Origin: Endomychus coccineus
Taxonomy: Eukaryota; Arthropoda; Insecta; Coleoptera; Endomychidae
Direction of reading: 5' to 3'
DNA length: 64,000 bases
NCBI GenBank assembly: GCA_958510875.1
Contig: OY294067.1
Location: 107,106,921-107,170,920 of the forward strand
A program made the translations under genes and the position numbers. Of the stretch, positions 10,900 to 22,841 are shown in pieces; within the stretch, counting starts at the first letter, position 1; every line of letters begins with the position of its first letter. Under the pieces are notes generated by a model. That model made no database searches, had not been told where the DNA came from, and saw nothing but the letters and a program-made list of their open reading frames with translations.

Positions 10900-12240
10900 A
10901 TTCTCCACCTGAGGGTAGATGGCGCTTGAAAGGGTACACCATTCCATTAGAGTACCTCTATTTACAGGGACTCGTTGTTCTTCTCTCAATATTTTTGAGC
11001 CAATTTGTTTCAAAAAAGTTACGTTTATTCAGAATATTGTATTAATAACGGAAGTTTTTTCATATCTAACCTCTCAATTTCTGATTGAAGTTGAAATGAA
11101 AAAAAAAATTAATAATGATGAATTATTCGAAATCGGAAACTAGATCAGGAACTTCAGAAATAGCCGAATTTCTCCAGAACTTCAATCGTGATTCCCGGAT
11201 CAAATCTGAAAAATTGTTGAGAATGTTTATCTTTCTTATCTTTCACTTATCCATTATACACTGATCCTTCAAGTTAGGAATGGTATCTGCAATGTTTTTG
11301 TTATATTTTTCATCAGAAAATTCGATTCAATTATATTCTTGATCGAATGATGTTGTATAATTAATATGCGTTTTCCACGCTTCTTCTACCTTTTCAGATA
11401 AGAGGGGGGGGGGGTCTTTTCTTAAGCTGATTTTGTGAAGAGTAGTCTTTCCGTTCGGAGAAATCAGCTGCTCCCATGACTTTAACTATAACATTTTTCG
11501 AGTTACAACTTTTTATACAGTCTACAAAGTCGTCGGAGTCATATTAAAATTTTCTTTCTCTTCAAACTCGTCTCCATCTGATGATGTTTTGCAGCCATGA
11601 ATGTATGGCCTGGTTGCAAATGTTGATTTCATCAGCAGATATCCGAATTGATTATATAATGAGATATGGAAGAAATGTCCAGTTTTTATTTTGTCCAACG
11701 CATTTGCCCGACCAAAGCGTAATTTTTCCTACCCGTTGTCTGAGGATTAACTGGCGAAAAGTGTTTTGAATTTTTCTCTTTTTGAAGCCCGCTGTAGCTT
11801 CATGTCATAGGACTGGGAAAGGATTGATTCCAGATGAAGATCCTTGAAATCAATCATCCGTTTTGTGAATATTGCACGTTTGAACATACCACGTCTTAGC
11901 GACATAATAACATTCTATTAATTGGCACAGAAGAATTAGCGAAGTGAGTTTTGCGGGCTATTTCAGCTTTCTTCTTGTGTGGTTTCGACCTATGGCATTG
12001 CTGACAATCATCGCTATTTTCATTTTTACTCCTATGTTCTGCATCATGTAGTATTTGCTGTTGACATAATTCACATTCTTCGTGGCCGAGATTGGCAAAA
12101 TACTCAAAGTTGATTTCTCCCTTCTTTTCAAGATCCTATCTTCTATTTAATAGTTCTTTGGTTTACATTGAATATCGATTTTATTCTCAGACGTATTATT
12201 TTCGGTATCCTCAACTACTCATAGATCCTCGATCGATCCA
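10900..12240 (-). pseudogene. Decayed DUF7869-like transposase
   Basis: Reading the minus strand across frames gives a consistent protein remnant. Near 12150-11930 there is a cysteine/histidine segment (GHEECELCQQQ, then CQQCHRSKPH followed by an A..AR pattern). Near 11730-11650 comes ITLWSGKCVGQNKNW, matching the conserved 'LWADNC.GQNKNW' motif of arthropod transposase-like proteins carrying DUF7869. Near 11620-11580 comes PGHTFMAA, and near 11480 a possible later block. Stops and frameshifts are frequent, and a run of G at 11405-11414 lies in one of the breaks. No terminal repeats were identified. The assignment rests on motif order. Confidence 0.6.
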
Positions 12241-12244
12241 TATC

Positions 12245-13110
12245 AAGCATTAGGAAATTATCTTTATCAATGATGGCAGTGACTTAGGTACTCACATTCT
12301 TGCTCTTCATTTTGGGTATTTGTATCAATATCATTTTCTTTTTAGTTATCACATACTTTTTCATGAGCAAATTCTCTGTCCCTGTGAAAACAATTTGAAA
12401 ATAGAGACTGTTCTGATGCGGGAATCTCTATAAGGTTACTCGTATGTTGCAAATCATATCATCATTCATATCATGAGAAATCGCAGTTCTTTGTTCACTG
12501 ATTCCATCCTCATCTCTCACGCACATTATTATAATATTATTTTCAATCGTCGTGTTAGATGATTCTAGGAAGAAAGATATATGAGTACGAGAAAGGCTAA
12601 TTTAAAGAACATGATAGCCCTTTGAATGAATGATATGTAACTGAACTTGTCAAAAAATATATGCTTTCCATTCAAAATTAGGATAAAAAAATCCTACCAC
12701 TGAATACATGTTTGTTTGATTTCATTTTCCTGAATAACTATTCTGTAATTTAAGAAATTTTGCAGATTGAAGGATTCTCTCTGTCCAAGTAATGAAGCGC
12801 AGAGACATTTTCTGGGGAAAACTGAGGTTAGAATGTTCTGATGAGTTTTATTTGAATGGGGAATGATTGAATTCAGTGCAATAATTGATAAACGTTATAA
12901 TAAAGTAAAAATATGACTCACGTTTGCACTCATCTATTCATTACATTTGATTACACAAATTGAATGTGGAAACAAACAACTCTCTTCAGAAATAACACTC
13001 TGTCTGCAGTGTAGTTCGCTTTGGAACGATAATAATGACGTCACATAACGATCGGTGAAATTTAAAGTGAGTTAAAAAACCTCAACTACAGAAGTGATGT
13101 AGATGAGGCC
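12245..13110. other. No gene seen
   Basis: AT-rich sequence with stops in every frame. The upstream part of the neighbouring transposase remnant may extend into its start, but I could not follow it. Confidence 0.4.
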
Positions 13111-13119
13111 TTTCATTTA

Positions 13120-13306
13120 AAACACATCAACTGCATTATTGCAGTATTACAAATAGTATTCAGATAGGCACATTTTGATTTCCAATTTAGTTTACTTTGA
13201 TGATGGATGGCTAACTTGGTAGCTGGATGTTCCTCGGTATTCCCAGTGGATAAGGTTGATTGTTTCTTATTCATAGTGTTATTGTGTATCCATAGTCTCA
13301 ATTTCT
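13120..13306 (+). mobile_element. PLE-type 3' terminus, copy A
   Basis: Shares words in order with 26190-26400 and with the minus strand of 23940-24080: aatagtattcagataggcacattttgat, then tttagtttact.tgatgatgg, a stem of the form ggcta..ttggtagc, a ctcggtattcc block, and a downstream tatccatag stretch. In this copy the core reads tttgatgatgg and the following gaaa is lost, so no ribozyme activity is expected. It abuts the BEL gag remnant on its right. Confidence 0.55.
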
Positions 13307-13600
13307 TTATAGCATATAAGAGGGTACAACACAGTGGCTCATTTTTCTCAATTTTCCAAATGACCTGAGCCGAGATTCCAATTCATCATACACACTGCTG
13401 ATCCTAGATTTCGAATTTAAATACCCAAAATTAATTACAAATGTTTTCGAGTGTGAACTTCGATTAACCCTACCAAAACGTAATCTAAGACTCTCAAAAG
13501 CCTTTGAATAATTATCGACTGTCATTGGATAGCTCTCAACGAGCTGTTTTGCTCTAGAATTCGGTACAGTAGCTTGATGAAATATTGAAAGATCTCTACT
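13307..13600 (-). pseudogene. BEL/Pao retrotransposon gag fragment (DUF1759-like)
   Basis: The minus-strand frame reads VESYPMTVDNYSKAFESLRL, RFGR, then KSRISSVYDELESRLRSFGK. This fits the DUF1759 region of BEL/Pao gag proteins: a 'NY..A...L..RFG' helix followed by 'L..LYD.le.hlRaL..LG'. It probably continues upstream to about 13600 (HQATVPNSRAKQ). Protease, RT and LTRs are not visible here, and it is cut on its 3' side by a PLE end. I infer a truncated relic. Confidence 0.65.
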
Positions 13601-13849
13601 TTCTGAATCAAGGCATCCTCATGAATTCAATATTGCGTAGTTTATTTTCTTCCAACGAACTTGAATAGCTATTGATTCAAAGAGATAATATTTGAAAAAA
13701 CTTTCTTATTTCGTCTTAACTTCATTACATTTGCTACACATGTTACTACTTCTGCATTTACGACCTGTTACGTTTTATCATTCTTTTCAACAGTTCCTTG
13801 TCGATTTCAAGAACGACTTTTATTTTTTGTGCAAAACTCCAATATTTTC

Positions 13850-15742
13850 TTGTTTAACATGGGCTTGGATGAGGTAGAATTTACGAACGAGCTATAATAA
13901 TGGATCGTATGCTTGAGGAGGCGTAAGATCTTTTATTGTGATGATTCAGGAAATCGAGAACTTCCAAGTATTCTCAACCAAATTCAGGACTGCCTCAAAG
14001 GTTTGAGTCCAGTATTGCCTCATGGCAACTCTTATAAGTTACTTCATACAAGCAGTATCCTGATGCTCAATTTGTACTGAAATGTACATCATGTCGCTGC
14101 AAGAAATTGCTGGACTTGCACCTGTCAATCAGGACTAAAATGTTCAAGCCTTTGCCGTTTCAGTCTTGACCAATCATGCCAAACGATGATATTTTTGAAG
14201 ATAGTAGGATAGATGAAAATGAAGCTTTGGTTGTGAAAACCTTGTCACCAATCTTCAGCACATTCTTATTACAGTTCACATGAGTGAGTGAGCTAAATTT
14301 CAGAACTGCAATGAATCAAGATTTAAGCTGAGTGAGATCGTAGGGAGAAATCTACATTATTAACAGGATATACATTATTACAATGTTATGTTATGACATT
14401 TTTTATTTCATTGTATTTATACTCACGTACTTAAGAACCTTGGTTTTATTTTGAAAATGCATTAGAAAACAATGCTCAATTAATGTATATTAAATATAAT
14501 AACTTTAATATTTGATTGTATTTTTATTTACTTAGTTTTGAATCTTGTGTTTACTTTCATTAATTTAAATAATGTATGATGAAATAATTGTAGTCAGCAA
14601 TATTCAAAATTATATCGTGTATAACAATATCAATATTTGTGAAATATGTGCATTCTTGCAATTGAAAAAAACATTTTCACTATTCTGTAGTTCGATAACA
14701 ATATTCCGTAGAGAATAACTATGAATATCGAGAAAAGTCTGTAACTTCCGACGTTCTTCCAATATAGCCTTGGTCCTTTCGCAAAGATTCATGAATAACT
14801 TGACTGGTTATCAATTATTGCTAATAATGCTTTTGTCAACTTAAGATTGAGGATTCAAGGGATAGTTTTACCAACGAAGAATGGTTAAGCGCCCTTTGTT
14901 AGTTATTAGTTTCAAATATGTTCTGTCTATTTACAAGTTCGGTTTGTCAAACATTTATGATAATAATATATAGTGCTGTGAAAAAATCGACAATCCCCAA
15001 CCGGGAAATAAAATGCATATCCAGCGACTGAACTTCCTAGGCCACAACCATGCTAGTGTGGAATTTTGAACTCAGTACATCTACAGTTAATTCGCTCACC
15101 GCCAGGACACGCATTTGCCATGCTCGCAGCTTTATGCTTTCATGCTTTTGCTTTATGCTTTTATTCCTGTCGCGAGGGTACCTCAGCTAATACCCCTAGA
15201 ATCTCCCTAGAACTCTGGTCGTGCTGCACTATAATGCAAAATGAGCCTATTGCATCTTGTTCTATTGTCTAGTTATGGGTTGGTCACTGTGTGTACATTT
15301 TATAATAAAAAAAACTCCCAATAACACGATATTACTTATCTTCGTCCTTATCTGGCTTATCAGCCGAAGTCGTGATAATGAAGAATCTCTTGATTTGTTA
15401 AGGATTACTCATTCTGGTCCGTAAACCAAGACCATGTCTTGTGAACTATAAGAGATATAATCTAGTCTGATAACATGATACTACTTTCATTACTCTTTTG
15501 ATTTCAGCGTGACTCTTCCTTCTATTTCAAAATGACCCATCTGTTGACAATATGTGTATTCATTAACAACTGCAGCAATCCTTTAAGTGGTAGTATATAA
15601 AAATCTACTATGAGACAAATTGATGATCTTAATCAGTTTGGTGAAGCATTAATGCCAAATTATTGGACTGATGTTTAGAATGATCCACTATTTAGTCCCA
15701 ACAGATAGAAATCGTTGAAAAAAATTTTGTTTGGTTGTTCAT
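13850..15742 (+). repeat. Inverted long duplication, proximal copy
   Basis: This segment reappears as its reverse complement at 56688-59560. The match starts at catgggcttggatgaggtag and runs through ggaaatcgagaacttccaag, the region around 15060-15270, and ends near the acagatag…ttttgtttggtt block at 15710-15742. The distal copy is longer because of a 1077 bp foldback insertion absent here; the empty site lies near 14715. Frames at 15066-15272 and 57160-57411 are homologous (both start MNSVH and contain SPPGHA), but both are short and of unknown nature. I could not classify the element; it has no recognised transposase or RT motif. Confidence 0.85.
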
Positions 15743-15744
15743 AA

Positions 15745-16185
15745 TCGGGTTTCACCGTCAAATTTACCGTTTCTTCATAAAGTCGTGTGAACGAAGTTCT
15801 GTGGACATCTAGGGCTCTCATTGGGGCTTGTCATGGTCGCCGCTTATATTGCAATCTACACTCATTGGTTGCCGACGGTTTATTGATTTAGACAGTATAA
15901 ACTCTTACCAATATTTAAATTAGTAGCTCAAATCTGGAATAGCTTATATGACGGACGTTTATCATTAATTTTCAATTCTACAGTAAGGTAATCCTACACA
16001 AAGCTATTATATCACAGGAATACATTGATCAAAATGCGAGCTCATTTCGAATCTACAGTATATTGCATATTACTTCCTTTGAATGAATGAATATTATGGA
16101 AATAAGTAATGTCAATAAAAATATGCCATCGGTCTTTCATGTCTTCAAACAACTAGAAGTTGACATTTATACGTTTTTAAAAATA
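15745..16185. other. No gene seen
   Basis: Non-repetitive AT-rich DNA between the inverted duplication and the poly(A) end of the non-LTR element. Confidence 0.4.
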
Positions 16186-16187
16186 TA

Positions 16188-18115
16188 TTTTTTTTTTTTT
16201 GTTTATTTAAATACACTAGCTCATCGGGAGAAACCCGTTGGAGAGTTCAGGAGTACATATGATATAATTACAGAGTAGGAATTAAAATTAACTAATATAC
16301 CTAACTTTACGAATGTATTAGGGTTACAATAAAATATGTCAATAGTCAAACCGATCGTCTCGTAGGATCTACACATTTGGAATATTGGGAGAAATAATAA
16401 CTTGTTTGTTCTGCAGAGTGCTAGATAAAATGTTTGTATGGAACGGGTACGAGCAGATGAAACGTCTTAATTCAGCATTGATAAAATCACAGGACAGTCA
16501 ACCAGATTATGAATGACCTTATATAAAAATAAAATACTATGAATTTCCTTACGTTTATATAACTCAGGGTAAGACAATCTATCTAATAGAACCTGGTGAG
16601 AAAATCCAATAGATGGATAATCAGCTTTGAAGGCTTGGAATATTTATATCTTAGGAAACGCTTCACGCGCTATTTTATTTATATAAATTTCATAATGGGG
16701 GTTCCACACAACTGAAGCATATTCGAGCTTGGAACGATCAAATGAATTGTATAATATTATTAAGTTACTATTGTTGAATAGGTGGCAATTCCGGATGATG
16801 AAGACCAGCATTCTGTATTAGGCGCGAGAAACTATTTTGAATCAATAGTTTCTAGCAAATGACAATTTCACGTCAAACAAAACTTCCAAGTCTCTGAAAC
16901 CATAGGAATGAGCAAGGGCTGTGTCAATAAGTTTGTAATTTGAAAGAATAGGGGTAATTTCCTTGGTGGAAGTCAATACAGTGCACTTACTAATACTAAG
17001 CTCCAGATGATTGATTACACACCAAGTACTGGGTGCATCCAAGTCATGCTGCAGTGAAATACAACATTAAGAAGCCTTTACTGCCGAGTAAAGTTCTAAG
17101 TCGTTTGCGTAAACAAGAAAATAACAGACAAATAAAAGAGAAATAATATTGATAAATAAATTGAGTAGGAATGGTTCAAGTACAGGCCCTTGAGGTACAC
17201 CTTATTCAATACTGTGATCCATTTTATCAAATGCCTTAGCAAAATCGAGGTAGATACAATCAACCTGGCCACCTTCATCAATAACTTCAGACAAGTATTG
17301 ACTGCATCTTAACTTAGTAACAGTTGATCTGCCAAGCTTGAACACATGTTGCTCTGGGGATATCTGTAGTTTTACATGATTGAAAGTAGCATGATATAAG
17401 ATATATTCAAATATTAGGCAGAAGTTATTGATGATGGCAATTGTGCAGATAATCAGTAACCTCATGTCTATTACATTCTTTAAACAGTTACTAATTTTGA
17501 AACTTTTCACAAATCCAGCCAGTGGTGCTGCGAATATATTGATGTAGTGTTTCACGGAAAAGGAGGAATTTGATCTAGACCCTCCGTGTGTTGCTTTAAC
17601 TTGAATCACTTCTGAGGGAGTAACAATTGAAAGAGATAGAACATTATTATTGAAGTTATTGAAGTTATCCGGAGGTGTATTATTAGTTGAATTAGAGTCA
17701 ATATAGACACTTTGGAAGTACTTTGTGAAGACGTTAACTATATCATCAGGACTAGAGTAGCTAAGTATCAAATTGAACGGGTTCAAGAATAGTAATAATA
17801 ATTTTAGTTTTGGTATGAATAAATAAAGATTTGGAATTATATTTTATGTTTTATATATTTTTGATATATAGAGCCTAAAGGAACCGACAATATTGGCTTC
17901 GATTGCCGATCTTAGAGTCTTATATGCATTATAATCAACCAGGTTAGGTTTTTTTGTATTTACGCCAACAATATTTCTTAAGTCTGATATTCCTTATTAT
18001 GTTAGGCTTGAATCAGGGGGGAAGGTTATTGATTTTCTCGGGGGAAGCATATGAAATGCATATTGATAGCAAATTGGTAAGATGTTCATAGAACAATTGA
18101 ACATTCGATATTGAT
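16188..18115 (-). pseudogene. Non-LTR retrotransposon reverse transcriptase (Jockey/CR1-like)
   Basis: On the minus strand the domain order is intact although the frame is broken. A linker with NLVDYNAYKTLRSAI lies near 17940. RT blocks follow at 17202-17786 with PEQHVFKLGRSTVT and VDCIYLDFAKAFDKMDHS. The catalytic box appears near 17110 as VYAND instead of YADD, so one catalytic aspartate is lost. Next come LELSISKCTVLT and a …DLEVLFDVKLSF block (16842-17042), then LEYASVVWNPHYEIYINKI near 16720-16670. A run of 14 T at 16187-16200 is the poly(A) tail seen from the other strand. Together with 20.3-23.2 kb this forms one element interrupted by later insertions. Confidence 0.88.
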
Positions 18116-18119
18116 TTGG

Positions 18120-18770
18120 TTTGAATCATTATTTGGATGGAATGTTATACCATGTGTTTTTTCTGTGCATATTATGTAAAAATGAATAAAATGTCACAAT
18201 TCCTTCTTCTTTTTTTGTTGATAAATAATTTGTTTATAACAATTCAAAAATGTATGTATGCATTTAGAGACCATAGTAACAATAATATTGTACTCAGTAG
18301 GCCAAAATTATCCGACAACGACTATAAACTCGACATTTTGGTCAAATCCGTAGATTTAATAATAAATATAATTTGTTTATACCAAATTAGCAAACTTGTG
18401 GATATACATATTGACGATAAAATCGAACTAAGAATACCAAAATTATCCGAAAATGACCCTACAGTCGGAGTTTTGGTCGAATTCATCTATTTTGTTAATA
18501 AATAAATTGTTTGTAACAAAAAATATTCTTTATCCGATCAAAAACGGTCAAATTTTGCATTCTTCTTAAATTCTTATGTAATCTCAAAATTGCGCTAATT
18601 AATTTGTCTATTTCTTGTTTATAAGCAATACAAACAATCTGGGCAACTTCATTTGTGGTAATTTTTTCTTCTGATGACGTTCTGAAGAGAATACACTTTG
18701 TCTCATCAACATCGATCCATTCCTCAGGGATTCAAGAGTTTGGCCTATGTTTATACCTAGTTGACTGCAT
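18120..18770. other. Unclassified insert with internal direct repeat
   Basis: It lies between the RT part and the mariner-like insertion within the non-LTR element, and encodes nothing recognisable as either. Two segments about 137 bp apart (18298-18380 and 18435-18515) share ccaaaattatccga.aa.gac and a following ttttggtc.aatc block, giving an open frame of 122 residues (18137-18505) with duplicated KLS(D/E)ND motifs. On the minus strand there is a frame containing NEVAQIVCIAYKQEIDK. Both are of unknown origin. Confidence 0.45.
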
Positions 18771-18774
18771 TATA

Positions 18775-20298
18775 CCGAAATATCAAAAATTATCTTGGTC
18801 AAGAGTGGTTGTGGAATCTAAAACGTATGTCTTACTTTACGTTTGAAATAATTATGTCACTGTCACACTGACATCATCAATAACCTACAAATTTCATACC
18901 TATTTGTTTCAGTTATGAAACAATAATGAACTACAAATTATGAATAACGGTTTTAGTAACAAGAAAAACTAAATTACAGTAATTGTTGGAAATGTTCCCC
19001 GTTTTGTTCGATGCACAAGTTGACGCGCATCATCATGCCGTGAAAACCGTTTTGCAGCATTTCTGGCGTTATGATTGCACATTGCTGAACTATTCTTTGT
19101 TGAAGTTCTTGCAAATTATTTACTGGAGTTGTGAAAATCTTGTGTTTTAAGTAAGGAAATATAAAATAGTCCATAATTGTCAAACAAGGTGATCTCGGAG
19201 GAAACTCAACCTCTGTATGCAAACTTATTAGCCGGTCATCAAAAAACCTGCGGAAAAGAAGTATGTGCTGTTGCACCGTTATGCTGGAAATAACCGTACC
19301 GAAGTTCATCATTGTTTAACTGTTGCACAAATTCAGCCAAAAAGTTGAGTCTGTACCTTTCTGCGTGACGGTGAAATCGGAAAAAATTGGCCCAATTATT
19401 CTTCTGCGAGAAACTGCCATCCAAACACCGATTTTTGGAGCATGTAGTGGCGATTCAGTAAAAACATGAGGGTTATCATTGCTCCACATTCGCATATTTT
19501 GAGAATTGATGTATCCCGAAAGGTTAAGTTCAGAAGATCGTCATTCATTAAATTATTGACAAACCAATGGCAGTAAGCAAGGCGTCTGGACTAGTCTGCG
19601 GGCAGAAGAGCTTGATGTGCTTGCATCTTATATGGATGCATGTTCAAGTCTTTCTTTAAAATCTTCCGACATGTTCCATAAGAAAGTCCAATTTCCTGAG
19701 AAAGACGTTTCAAAGTTTTTGCAGGCTCCTCTTCCATACGTTGACGAACGTCATTGACAACTTCTTCTGTACGAAGTCTACCAGCACCTTCTTTATGAGT
19801 CACACAACCAGTTTTGCGAAACACTTCAACACAATTTGTAAGGCATGCATTAAAATTGTCCGGTAATATTGCCACGTTTGGGAAGTGCTCTCGAAAATTG
19901 TCCAAACACAAACGTTGACTATATTGCCAATTTCCATTAACTAGCGCACCCGTTCGAAAATAGGCTTCAACCACGAAAATTTTGTGATGTGTGGTAAGAG
20001 GCATGATTCAAAAACTGGATTAGAAAATTTCAGCACAATGACTCAACAGATTCTGACACAACAAAACATATTTAAAAATTTAAAGTAAGACATTCCACAA
20101 CCACCCTTGACCAAGATAATTTTTAATTTGTAGTTCATTATAGTTTTACAACTGAAATAAATAGGTATGAAATTTGTAGGTTGTTGATGATGTCAGTGTG
20201 ACAGTGACATACTTATTTCAAACGTAAAGTAAGACACACGTTTTAGATTCCACAACCACGCTTGACCAAAATGATTTTTGATATCCCGGTACATACCA
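18775..20298 (-). mobile_element. Mariner-like transposon inserted in the non-LTR element
   Basis: Long terminal inverted repeats of roughly 170 bp: the left end reads TA-CCGAAATATCAAAAATTATC and the reverse complement of the right end TA-CCGGGATATCAAAAATCAT, continuing through tggtcaag.gtggttgtgg and the aacctacaaatttcatacct stretch. TA is present outside both ends. Part of the TIR is also repeated in direct orientation inside the right arm (20088-20130). It carries the transposase remnant at 18974-20004. It interrupts the retrotransposon downstream of the motif NKANYPLLYN. Confidence 0.8.
18974..20004 (-). pseudogene. Mariner-superfamily transposase, inactivated
   Basis: The N-terminal 137 residues (19591-20004, MPLTTHHKIFVVEAYFRTG…) contain the Mos1-like helix-turn-helix pair and the linker RLSQEIGLSYGTCRKILKKD, followed by LNMHPYKMQ, as in insect transposases with a DUF4817-type N-terminus. 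The catalytic half is broken. Near 19340 the expected 'QQDGATAHT' reads QHNGATAHT, so that catalytic aspartate is replaced by asparagine. The later PPRSP..T..DYF motif at 19170 keeps its aspartate. Frameshifts separate the 19591, 19239 and 18974 frames. It cannot encode an active enzyme. Confidence 0.85.
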
Positions 20299-20700
20299 GT
20301 CAGAATCCAGTAACAGGTTATAAAGTAATGGATAATTTGCCTTATTGACATTAAAAATGTCCGCATCATTATGATAACAGAATGATGTGGAAGGTACCCA
20401 TACGTGACCAAAGTACTGAAGTTCAATGGTCAAACTGTGCAAAAATTACTACAGCAAATGAGACTTAGAATTCTATTGTGACTATTTAGACAACAATTGT
20501 ACTGATTAAGATCGAAATAACTAAGCAGATTGTTGAAGTATAATAATTTAGAAGATTCAACTGCTTTGTCACATTTGTACGAGGTATAGTTATGTCGAAA
20601 TCACTCAATAAAAACATGGAATAATATTCTCCAAAGTCAAAATCAATCAGAGAATTTACAATTGTGTCATATGACATTTTCGGAGGCATATATATCGCAC
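20299..20700 (-). pseudogene. Non-LTR APE-type endonuclease, C-terminal part
   Basis: The minus strand reads AIYMPPKMSYDTIVNSL, then EYYSMFLLSDFDITIP, corresponding to the 'IY.PP…' and 'llGDFNiP' motifs of the apurinic-like endonuclease of Jockey-type elements (the core GDFN is here SDFD). It continues with a VNKANYPLLYNLLLDSDW linker at 20340-20300, which normally leads into the RT. It is cut there by the mariner-like insertion. Frames are broken at 20486 and 20442. Confidence 0.75.
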
Positions 20701-21109
20701 CACGAATATATATACACAGCTTCCAATACTAAATTTGATACTTACGATATTGAAACTAGGTATAAGAAATATTATTGAGATAAATCACAATAGCGGAAAA
20801 CTTACTAGTGATAGCTAGTGATACATCACCTCCACGCGATAACTGTAATTGTTGAAAATTGTGATTTGTTCTAAGGATAGTATAGTTACTTGTGAGAAGC
20901 TCAGAATTCAAAACTGAAGAATTAAGCTATCTTTGAAAAAAACAATTGAGTCATAGCTTACAATAGATGAAATGTTGCATAGTACGATACTTTTAGAATT
21001 CAGACTCCTGAAATTCTGCTAATACATGTTACTGATATACGGATCCTTACGAACGCATTTACTCTCACATGAATCATTTGTATTAGATAATTGCTATACT
21101 AGACACACT

Positions 21110-21440
21110 AAATCCCGAAATTGTTTCAATTTATTCTTATAGACAGGATACTCACTATGCCAAACAGGATGATCAATAGATATATCTTGCATACCAGTAG
21201 GATTACTCTTCAACTGTTTACAGTTAGTGCATTGACTAAAGTTAGATATGCAATCCTTCATCAGATCGTGATCACCGGAACATTTCGGACATGTCTTGGA
21301 ATTCTTACAGGAACTAGAGCCGTGACCAACACTACTATTAGTCGAGTCAATTTAACAAATAAGTTCGGAAGAAAAAACAGACTGAACCAATCAATTTGTT
21401 TTCTTGCAAATCGTTCCTGGACGCATACTGGACGATATTG
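21110..21440 (-). pseudogene. Non-LTR ORF1 zinc-knuckle segment
   Basis: The minus-strand reading GHGSSSCKNSKTCPKCSGDH, then C…CTNCK and DHPVWHSEYPVYKNKL, matches the CCHC knuckle cluster at the end of the gag-like ORF1 of Jockey elements. The first cysteine pair is damaged by frameshift. It is separated from the ORF1 N-terminal part at 22842-23225 by the TIR element at 21444-22595. Confidence 0.7.
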
Positions 21441-21443
21441 AAC

Positions 21444-22595
21444 TTTAAGATCTGGTCGCTTGGACATTTTTCAATTGTTAAACTGGAAATTGTCCAATTT
21501 TCATGGTCAATTCATTGGAAAATGATTTTAAAATTTGTAAGTTTGGTAAGTATTGCCAAAATTGGCTGAAAAACACCACTCGGGTGTTTTCGAGGTCGCT
21601 GATCACGATTGCAAAGTTAGATTCACCATTTTCGACCTCTTTAGCTAGAAATTGGCCAATTTTATGTCAGAAAAATTACCAAAATAGATAATATCGCAAT
21701 TTTTGTTGAAATTGGCTGAAAAACTACACTCGAGGGTTTTCGGGGTCGCTGATCACGATTCCGCAGTTAGATTTACCATTTTTGACCACTTTAGTCAGAA
21801 ATTGGCCAATTTTATGTCAGAGAAATGGCTAAATTAGATCATTCCGCAATTTTTGTTGAAATTGGCTGAAAAACTACACTCGGGGGGTTTTCGGGGTCGC
21901 TGATCATGATTCCGAAGTTAGATTTACCATTTTCGACCACTTTAGCTAGAAATTGGCCAATTTAATTTTATCTCCGAAAAATGGCCAAATTAGATAATTT
22001 CGCAATTTTTGTTGAAATTGCGTAGAAAATTTCACTCGGGGTTTTCGAGGTCGCTGATTACGATTCCGAAGTTAGATTTACCATTTTCGACCGCTTTAGC
22101 TAGAAATTGGCCAATTTTGTGTCATAAAAATGGAATTTCGCAATGTTTGTTGAAATTGCCTAGAACTTTTCACTCGGATTCAAATGAGCGCGCTATTATT
22201 TGGCCTCATTATAAACTATAGAGATGAAGGATAGAGTAGATGCATAAAAAAATTCTGGGTACAATTCCAAAAGTATCATTTGCAAGAGACTGGTATATCA
22301 AAAATCACTGATTCTCGAACGCAAGCGTCATTTGATATTGAATATGAAACAAATGATTTACAATCACGGATAAATTCCCTGACTTTTGATAGCAGTGCCG
22401 TACTACTGAATAAACCCCCGAGTGAAATTTTCTAGGCAATTTTAGCAAAAATTGCGAAATTATCTGATTTGGCCATTTTTCTGACAATACTTACCAAATT
22501 TACAGATTTTTAAATAATTTTTCAATGAATTGACCATGAAATTGGTCAATTTCCAGTTTAACAATTGGAAAATGTCCAAGCGACCAGATCTTAAA
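21444..22595. mobile_element. TIR element carrying an internal ~150 bp tandem array
   Basis: The left terminus reads tttaagatctggtcgcttgg and the reverse complement of the right terminus is the same. The TIRs extend about 110 bp (21444-21553 and 22485-22595). Between them lie about four and a half tandem units with starts at 21561, 21711, 21861, 22017 and 22155, each holding 'attggctgaaaaac.…cactcgg', 'ggtcgctgatcacgattcc' and 'agaaattggccaattt'. No transposase is seen. It sits inside ORF1 of the non-LTR element and also borders a direct repeat of about 115 bp (22228-22345 and 22597-22715). Confidence 0.85.
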
Positions 22596-22841
22596 TAGAA
22601 ATGCATAAAAAAATTATGGGTACCATTCCAAAACTATCATTTGCAAGAGACAGGTAGGTATATCAGAAATTACTGATTCACGAACGCAAGCGTCATTTGA
22701 TATTGGATATGAAAATGTCCAAGCTTTCACATTTTTCACGTCTAATTTGACCAGACTATATAGTTATAGCAATGTAGAACATCAGTAGCATTAAAGATGA
22801 AGCAACCGTCATAGCCTATGTAGGCTTGCGTTCCTGAGACA

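Noticed and set aside
20193..20442. Independent gene spanning the mariner edge
   Set aside because: The frame is the non-LTR endonuclease/RT linker running into the mariner TIR; the similar plus-strand frame at 18655-18846 is the opposite TIR.
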